Below, piece by piece: positions 13,782-18,599 of a DNA stretch of 18,599 nucleotides; position 1 is the first letter of the stretch, and each line of letters begins with the position of its first letter. Source of the DNA: Nitrospirota bacterium (lineage in GTDB: Bacteria > Nitrospirota_A > Leptospirillia > Leptospirillales > Leptospirillaceae); NCBI GenBank assembly GCA_021795275.1, contig JAJYPO010000021.1, positions 1 to 18,599 on the forward strand, written 5' to 3'. The position numbers and the translations under genes are program-made. The notes beneath the pieces are model-generated. The model did no database searches. It was not told the DNA's origin and saw only the letters and a list, made by a program, of their open reading frames with translations.

Positions 13782-13829
13782 CGCTGCTCCTCCTCGTGGG
13801 GGTGGATGAGACTTGGGACGTCGACGTTC

Positions 13830-15500
13830 TCATTGTACCGCTTTCCGGTGGATTTTGCTTTTGGCAAACGGGGAGAGGAGCAGGGAAAGGTTTTCTCTCT
13901 CTCTCCCGGGCTGGTAGGCAAGATGGCCGGAGACGTCAGGAACAGCTGCAGGAAAATATTGTCCTGTCCTTTTGGACCCCGGTAAAAGGATGGCGGCGAG
14001 AAAGAGAAAAAAGAGAGGAAGGAAAACACGGCGAAGGGGGGCGGTGGGGGTGACGAGAAGAAGGATCACGGCGAGATAGAAGAGAAGCACAAGGGCGGGG
14101 TTTCCTCCGGGGATTTTCACCTCGCTTCCCGGAAGGCGGGCGAACCCGCCCGCCAGCCCCAGGACGATATGGGCAAGTGAGCCAGTCAGAAGGAGAACGA
14201 TCGTCGGAGTGTGGGGAAGGATGAGAAGAAGGAGCAGGTCGAGAAATCCCAGGGGAAGGAGCAGGTCTCCTGCCACCGGAACGATGACAGGGTTTGCGAT
14301 GATCCCGGCGGGATTCATTGTTCTGAAGACCAGTGCCAGAAGGGGAGCCGTAAGCAGGGTAATGATGAGTCCGGCCTGAAAGGATTCGCGAAGGGGATGA
14401 GATCCCGGCTTTTTTCGGCCCGGTTCCGGCACGTGTCTTTGATGCATGACCAGTCCCCACAGGGCGAGAAGGGAGAGAAGGAAGGAAAGGGAACGGGCCA
14501 GGGAGGGGGCGAATGCCAGCATGAGGAGGGTGGAAAGTCCCAGAATTTCGGAAAATTCAAGGTCAACGAAGAGAAGCCGCAAAATCGCCAGAAGGGAAAA
14601 GGCGAGATAAGCCCTGGCGGCGGCGGGGGGAAGGCCGATCATCAGGGTGTAAATTCCCAGAACCGGAAGGAGCAGGACAAAAAGGGTCCGTGAGACCGGG
14701 AGACGCACTGAGAGAGTGCGAAGAAGAGAAAGGGGCATGATCCTGACAAGAAGGAGGAAGGCCCCTCCCAGGGAGAGACTCAGAAGGGTCATGTGTTCGC
14801 CTGAAACGGAAAGGAGATGGGAGATGCCGGACTGCCTGAAATCCTCCATCGTCTCAGACATTAGAAACCGTGTATCAGAAAGAACGAGGGCTGACAGGAG
14901 TCCCGCCACATCCGGTGGATAGTCCTCCCTGAGGCGGGTGGAAAGTTCCCGGGTGAGTTGAAATGCCGACCGGACAAGGTGGCTGACGGGAGAAGAAGAG
15001 GGTAGAACCTCCAGGGATCCCGAGACAGGGAGAATGTAGGAGGGGGATTCGGAAGGAAGAGGAAATCCGCTCTGAGGGAGAGGAAGGGGATCAATCTGCC
15101 CCGACAGGCAGTCTCCCCACACCAGAGGTTCGGGAGGAAGTCGGTCTTTCGGGATGAATAATTTGATTCGTTTCTGTTCCATGGGGTCGCTTCCCTCCCT
15201 TGTTCCGGTGACCCAGAGGCCTCCGTTTGAAAGGGAGGGAAGAGAATCAAGGCAGATATCGACAGTGAGCGATCTCTGTGGGGGGGAAGGATGATCCGGA
15301 GGGAAGAGGAGGACTCCTGCCAGAAAGCTTCCTCCCAGAAAGACCCCGAGAAGGCGGAGGGATTGACCTGCCAGAAGCAGGACGAGTCCAAGGAGGCAAA
15401 GGAAAACGAAATCTGAAACGGGGAAGAAATAAAAAAAGCCGGAGAGGAACAGGCCGACCACACCCATGACAGAGGCAGGAAAAAAGGATCGGGACGTCAA
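13830..15500 (-). CDS. comEC: ComEC/Rec2 competence-type membrane protein without a metallo-beta-lactamase domain
   Basis: A very hydrophobic protein of up to 556 residues. N-terminal helices (about 9-66) precede a soluble region (about 70-165). The ComEC competence domain follows, with the family signature GLLSALVLSDTRFLMSETMEDFRQSGISHLLSVSGEHM at about 204-241 (broken here into two conserved parts: the LLSALVLSD stretch and SGISHLLSVSGEHM), then many membrane helices. ComEC forms the inner-membrane channel for DNA uptake. Full-length ComEC is near 700-800 residues with a C-terminal metallo-beta-lactamase domain; here the protein ends soon after the last helices, so that domain is missing or encoded elsewhere. 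Start is uncertain: TTG at 15498-15500 is used; ATG at 15465-15467 is an alternative, and neither has a clear ribosome site. It follows glmM by 18 bases. Confidence 0.85.
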   Translation of the reverse strand: MTSRSFFPASVMGVVGLFLSGFFYFFPVSDFVFLCLLGLVLLLAGQSLRLLGVFLGGSFLAGVLLFPPDHPSPPQRSLTVDICLDSLPSLSNGGLWVTGTREGSDPMEQKRIKLFIPKDRLPPEPLVWGDCLSGQIDPLPLPQSGFPLPSESPSYILPVSGSLEVLPSSSPVSHLVRSAFQLTRELSTRLREDYPPDVAGLLSALVLSDTRFLMSETMEDFRQSGISHLLSVSGEHMTLLSLSLGGAFLLLVRIMPLSLLRTLSVRLPVSRTLFVLLLPVLGIYTLMIGLPPAAARAYLAFSLLAILRLLFVDLEFSEILGLSTLLMLAFAPSLARSLSFLLSLLALWGLVMHQRHVPEPGRKKPGSHPLRESFQAGLIITLLTAPLLALVFRTMNPAGIIANPVIVPVAGDLLLPLGFLDLLLLLILPHTPTIVLLLTGSLAHIVLGLAGGFARLPGSEVKIPGGNPALVLLFYLAVILLLVTPTAPLRRVFLPLFFLFLAAILLPGSKRTGQYFPAAVPDVSGHLAYQPGRERENLSLLLSPFAKSKIHRKAVQ

Positions 15501-15518
15501 GGTTCGTCGAAATGTCTG

Positions 15519-16901
15519 TCAGTGGCGTGGAGGAATCGCCGAAAAGTCCCTGGAAACAGCTTTCTCCAGGGACTCCATCATGTGGTCGAGTTTTTTTGAG
15601 TCCGGTCCTTCGAGCATGATCCGGATGGCCATTTCCGTTCCTGAATAACGGAGAAGGAGACGCCCGTGGCCCCTCTCGAGCTCCTTTTCGACCTCGGCTC
15701 TTGTTCTTGAAAGTTCGGGCAGGGTCTCGATGGGAATCTTTGCCGGAACGGAGATGGTCTTCAGCATCTGGGGATATGGCTCCATGACCCGGGCCGCATC
15801 GTCGAGCGAAATCCCGTCTATGGAAAGAATGGAGAGTAACTGGAGGGTGGTGAGCAGACCATCTCCGGTGGAGTGGAAATCCCTGAAAATGATATGACCG
15901 GATTGCTCCCCGCCGAAAGAAAGGGCCAGCCGGTCAAGCTCCTCCAGAATGTACCTGTCTCCAACCTGGGTCTTCCGAAGGTGGATCCCATGGGCCTTCA
16001 TGGATTCTTCAAGAGCCAGGTTGCTCATGACGGTCGTCACAAGCGTGTCTCCCGAAAGACGGCCTTCCCTCTTGAGAAAGGGGGCGACGATTGCCATGAT
16101 CCTGTCTCCGTCCAGGATCTTTCCCGACCCCGTGACAAAGACGGCCCTGTCGGCATCACCGTCAAGGGCCACACCAAGGTCCGCTCCGGTCTCGACCACA
16201 CGTTTGGCAAGATTTTCCGGATAGAGGGCGCCGCAGTTGTCATTGATATTGATTCCGTCGGGGGCGTCGGCCATTGTGATGACCTCGGCGCCCAGCTCCC
16301 TTAAGGCCATGGGGGCAACCTTGTAGGCCCCTCCGTTTGCCATGTCAGCCACGACACGGACCCCGTCGAATTTCTGTTTTCTGGGGAGAGTGTTCTTTAC
16401 AAATTCGACGTAGCGGCCTTCGGCTCCTGAGAGACGGGAGACCTTGCCGATGAGGCCCCCGGTCGGACGGATGTGATCGATCTCCGGGTCGGTAACCAGT
16501 CGCTCGATCCGGTCTTCAAGGTCGTCGGGGAGTTTGAGCCCCTCGGAGGAGAAGAACTTGATGCCGTTGTCGTCGTAAGGATTGTGGGAGGCAGAGATCA
16601 TGATGCCTGCGTCGGCTCTGAGACTTCTGGTCAGAAAGGCGATTCCGGGAGTGGTGAAGGGCCCGACCAGAATGACATTGACCCCCATTGAGGTGATGCC
16701 GGATGTCAAGGCCATTTCCAGCATGTACCCCGAAATGCGGGTGTCCTTTCCGATAACGATATGGTGTTCTTCCCCGGCACGGACAAAGAGATGGGCCGCT
16801 GCCCTGCCGAGCCGATAGGCCATTTCCCCTGTGATAGGATGGACATTGGCCTTTCCCCTGATTCCGTCTGTCCCGAAAAGTCTGGGCCGAGTCTTGCTCA
16901 C
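15519..16901 (-). CDS. glmM: Phosphoglucosamine mutase GlmM
   Basis: A 460-residue alpha-D-phosphohexomutase converting glucosamine-6-phosphate to glucosamine-1-phosphate, a step towards UDP-GlcNAc for peptidoglycan and lipopolysaccharide. The N-terminus has LFGTDGIRG (8-16). The active-site loop is ISASHNPYDDNG with phosphoserine S105; the metal loop is DGDADR at 247-252; the sugar-binding loop is GEQSGH at 331-336; and the phosphate-binding loop is RYSGTE at 418-423. All are intact. The frame runs up to an ATG at 16952, but a GTG at 16899-16901 with GGAGGGG just upstream gives the family's usual N-terminus. It is the last core gene of the cdaA-ybbR-glmM cluster; in other bacteria GlmM binds and inhibits CdaA. 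Confidence 0.94.
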   Translation of the reverse strand: MSKTRPRLFGTDGIRGKANVHPITGEMAYRLGRAAAHLFVRAGEEHHIVIGKDTRISGYMLEMALTSGITSMGVNVILVGPFTTPGIAFLTRSLRADAGIMISASHNPYDDNGIKFFSSEGLKLPDDLEDRIERLVTDPEIDHIRPTGGLIGKVSRLSGAEGRYVEFVKNTLPRKQKFDGVRVVADMANGGAYKVAPMALRELGAEVITMADAPDGININDNCGALYPENLAKRVVETGADLGVALDGDADRAVFVTGSGKILDGDRIMAIVAPFLKREGRLSGDTLVTTVMSNLALEESMKAHGIHLRKTQVGDRYILEELDRLALSFGGEQSGHIIFRDFHSTGDGLLTTLQLLSILSIDGISLDDAARVMEPYPQMLKTISVPAKIPIETLPELSRTRAEVEKELERGHGRLLLRYSGTEMAIRIMLEGPDSKKLDHMMESLEKAVSRDFSAIPPRH

Positions 16902-16965
16902 GTCCCCTCCCGCATTAAGGTCGCAATCCCCGTCATGATAGCAGAATTTCATGTTGTCCCAAAGG

Positions 16966-17658
16966 CTATCTCTTTTTCACAGGTCTTAAAGGTCCGGAGT
17001 GTGTGATCTCGACGGTCACCGTCGAAGGCGACAGGAGTCGGATCCGTGTGCTCTCGGGAATCGCGACGCCAATGCCAAATGTCTGGGTTTGCTTTCCTGT
17101 CAGGCGGGAGAGTTCGATGGGCCGTGTCTTTAAAAAATGAATTGAGGCCAGCTCGTTCCGGTCCCCTTCGATCAGGGCATGATCCGGAGTGATCCGGACG
17201 CGAAGAGGCGTGATCCTGTGCTGGGTTTCCCCGATAAAGAGCGGCAGGATCCTGACAGATTTCCGGGAGAGGGGCATGAGATCAAGCGAAACCTTGTCCG
17301 GGGTGAATCGGACCACGCTGACCCCAGTCGGGAGGGATAAAACGGAATTGTCAAGGCGGAGTGTCCTCTGTCCCGGGGAAAAGGAATGTCCATCGAGGAT
17401 GACCGACAGGCTTTCTGCATGAATTTGTCTTCCGAATCCCGGGGGGCCCTCAAGAGTGAGGGTGACACGGTCTGGGAGGGATCTGGCGAGTTCGAGATGG
17501 GGAGGAAGCTTGACCACGGTGACAGGAACAGTCAGGGAAAAATACTCCCGTCCGGTACGGCTGATATGGAACCAGAGGGCCAATGAAAGGACCAGTGCCA
17601 GTATCTTGAGGGCCAGGTTCTTTTCCATGGAGCGCCGGACTGAGTCCCACCGGATCAT
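16966..17658 (-). CDS. ybbR: YbbR-domain protein, regulator of diadenylate cyclase (CdaR-like)
   Basis: A 230-residue protein anchored by one N-terminal helix (ALKILALVLSLALWFHI, about 16-32), with the remainder outside the cytoplasm as YbbR-type beta domains (PVTVVKLPPHLELARSLPDRVTLTLEGP and PDKVSLDLMPLSRKSVRILP, described here in parts). YbbR/CdaR proteins sit beside CdaA in the membrane and tune its activity. The start ATG overlaps the stop of the frame-corrected cdaA (ATGA, 17655-17658), and AAGGA lies seven bases upstream, so it is coupled to cdaA. It has about two YbbR repeats, fewer than the three or four of Gram-positive CdaR. Confidence 0.88.
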   Translation of the reverse strand: MIRWDSVRRSMEKNLALKILALVLSLALWFHISRTGREYFSLTVPVTVVKLPPHLELARSLPDRVTLTLEGPPGFGRQIHAESLSVILDGHSFSPGQRTLRLDNSVLSLPTGVSVVRFTPDKVSLDLMPLSRKSVRILPLFIGETQHRITPLRVRITPDHALIEGDRNELASIHFLKTRPIELSRLTGKQTQTFGIGVAIPESTRIRLLSPSTVTVEITHSGPLRPVKKR

Positions 17659-18541
17659 GGGTGATTCCTTGAGGAAGGGCCGGAGGCGCCAATGGCCTTC
17701 ATGAGAGATGACAGGCCGGGAATGTAGGAAAGCGTGGTATAAAAACGCTTTCGCAAAGACTGGATCTTTCGGCTTTTGGAGTGTCGGGTTTCCTTCCGGA
17801 AAAGGCGGGTGAGGGTTTGACGGAGAAGAATCATGTCAGTCTGGGGGGTAACTCTTCCGGCAACAACAAGGGAGATCTGGGAGGTTTCCTCCGAGACGAC
17901 CAGGGCAACGGCATCGGTTTCCTCCGTGATTCCGATCGCGGCCCGGTGGCGTGTCCCATATTGGCGGGAAAGGTCGGAGGAGAGGGAGATGGGAAGGAAA
18001 CATCCTGCCGTGGCGATCCTGTTCTTCCGGATGATGGCTGCCCCGTCGTGAATGGGAGAGTAAGGGAAAAAAGACTGACCAGGAGTTCGTTGGATATGAT
18101 GGCATCCAGAGGGACCCCCACCTCGACAATTTCGGAGAGATCGGTGTTTCTTTCTATGACAATGATTCCACCGATTCCGCGTCGGCTTAAGGTTTGCAAG
18201 GCCTTCACGAGCTCTTCGATATCGAGGGAGGAGTCACCAAGAGGGATTCCGAGAAGAAGAGGGCTTTTTCCGACACGAGCGAGGGCCTTGCGGATTTCTG
18301 GCTGAAACAGAATGAGAAGAGCCAGAACGATCTGGGACCAGAAGCTGGTGATCAGCCAATTGAGGGTATAGAGCTTGAGCCATCCGGAGACGAAAAAGAC
18401 AAGGAGGAAAACCAACACTCCGATGACCATCTGGAAGGCCCGGGTCCCGCGAATGAGGAGAAGGATCTGGTAAAAGATGAACCAGACGGCAAGGACATCC
18501 AGGATGTTCCGCCAGAGGGCCCATGACGCCAGACTATGCAT
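17655..18541 (-). CDS. cdaA: Diadenylate cyclase CdaA, interrupted by a one-base frameshift
   Basis: CdaA makes cyclic di-AMP from two ATP at the membrane. Three hydrophobic helices occupy about 10-80 (NILDVLAVWFIFYQILLLIRGTRAF region), followed by the family's FQPEIRKALARVG and the start of the DAC domain (GIIVIERNTDL, GVPLDAIISNELLVSLF). At residue 158 the frame breaks in a run of six T (plus-strand A at 18067-18072). Uncorrected, the frame ends at 17831 with a non-homologous tail. Adding one base gives FFPYSPIHDGA (catalytic DGA about 166-168), GCFLPIS, GTRHRAAIGITEETDA (RHR about 198-200), and a stop at 17655-17657 overlapping ybbR: about 295 residues, the normal length. Either a sequence error, a recent mutation, or slippage. 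The start overlaps the upstream gene's stop by eight bases. Confidence 0.9.
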
Positions 18542-18599
18542 GGTCCTCTCCCGCGATAGAGCGAAGAACCCGCCTGATCTGGACGGCTATATCCGGGCG
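18534..18599 (-). CDS. C-terminal end of an upstream gene (partial, possibly folP)
   Basis: Only the last 21 codons are seen, ending RRVLRSIAGEDHA and stop TAG at 18534-18536. The stop lies within the cdaA start (ATGCATAG), so the two genes are translationally coupled. The sequence is too short to identify. In many bacteria folP (dihydropteroate synthase) precedes cdaA, which makes it the first guess, from gene order only. Confidence 0.5.
   Translation of the reverse strand, partial: RPDIAVQIRRVLRSIAGEDHA

Noticed and set aside
14211..14693. A 160-codon plus-strand frame opposite comEC
   Set aside because: Low-complexity Lys/Gly/Gln text that is the complement of Leu/Pro/Ser-rich membrane helices; no ribosome site or domain.

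Overview
The window reads as chromosomal DNA of a Gram-negative-type bacterium of moderately high GC. The gene set and wording of the proteins (a cdaA-ybbR-glmM cluster followed by a short comEC, a Kch-type potassium channel, an sll1863-like stress protein) would fit an acidophilic Nitrospirota such as Leptospirillum. That assignment is inference from general resemblance, not a database match.

There are two halves. Left half, about 1-7830: an AT-richer left edge carries a lipoprotein gene running off the window (1-943, minus) and a divergent gene for a membrane-anchored exported protein (1201-1809, plus). From about 1980 to 7830 lies an integrated mobile element, all genes on the minus strand. 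Read in their own direction they are a P4-type tyrosine integrase, HicA toxin, HicB antitoxin, an unknown 196-residue protein, an AlpA-like excisionase, a CHC2/Toprim primase, an AAA+ helicase and a small TubC_N-like protein. Nearly all neighbours overlap or abut by a few bases, so they look translationally coupled. The right end is marked by a 3' fragment of a tRNA-Lys(CTT) gene at about 7781-7830, with short repeats next to it that could be integrase arm sites. The left end and the intact tRNA are not in the window. No phage structural genes are seen, so the element looks like a P4-like satellite or small integrative element. Its most striking part is a palindromic array of 11 copies of a TGTTCACC-type octamer inside the 3' end of the helicase gene, matching the type I iterons bound by the phage P4 alpha replication protein. 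It is probably the element's replication origin.

Right half, about 7831-18599: ordinary chromosome. It holds an sll1863-like coiled-coil stress protein; a 41-residue membrane protein with its own strong terminator; msrB-msrA for repair of oxidised methionine; an 870-bp stretch with no convincing gene; kch; and, divergent from it, a YvlD-like membrane protein translationally coupled to a Crp/Fnr regulator. The last block (minus strand) is end of an upstream gene, cdaA, ybbR (cdaR), glmM, comEC and a small zinc-ribbon gene. The cdaA-ybbR-glmM cluster links cyclic di-AMP synthesis to cell-wall precursor synthesis.

In this sequence cdaA carries a one-base frameshift in a run of six T (coding strand). 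It separates the membrane part from both catalytic motifs; adding one base restores a full-length enzyme whose stop overlaps the ybbR start.
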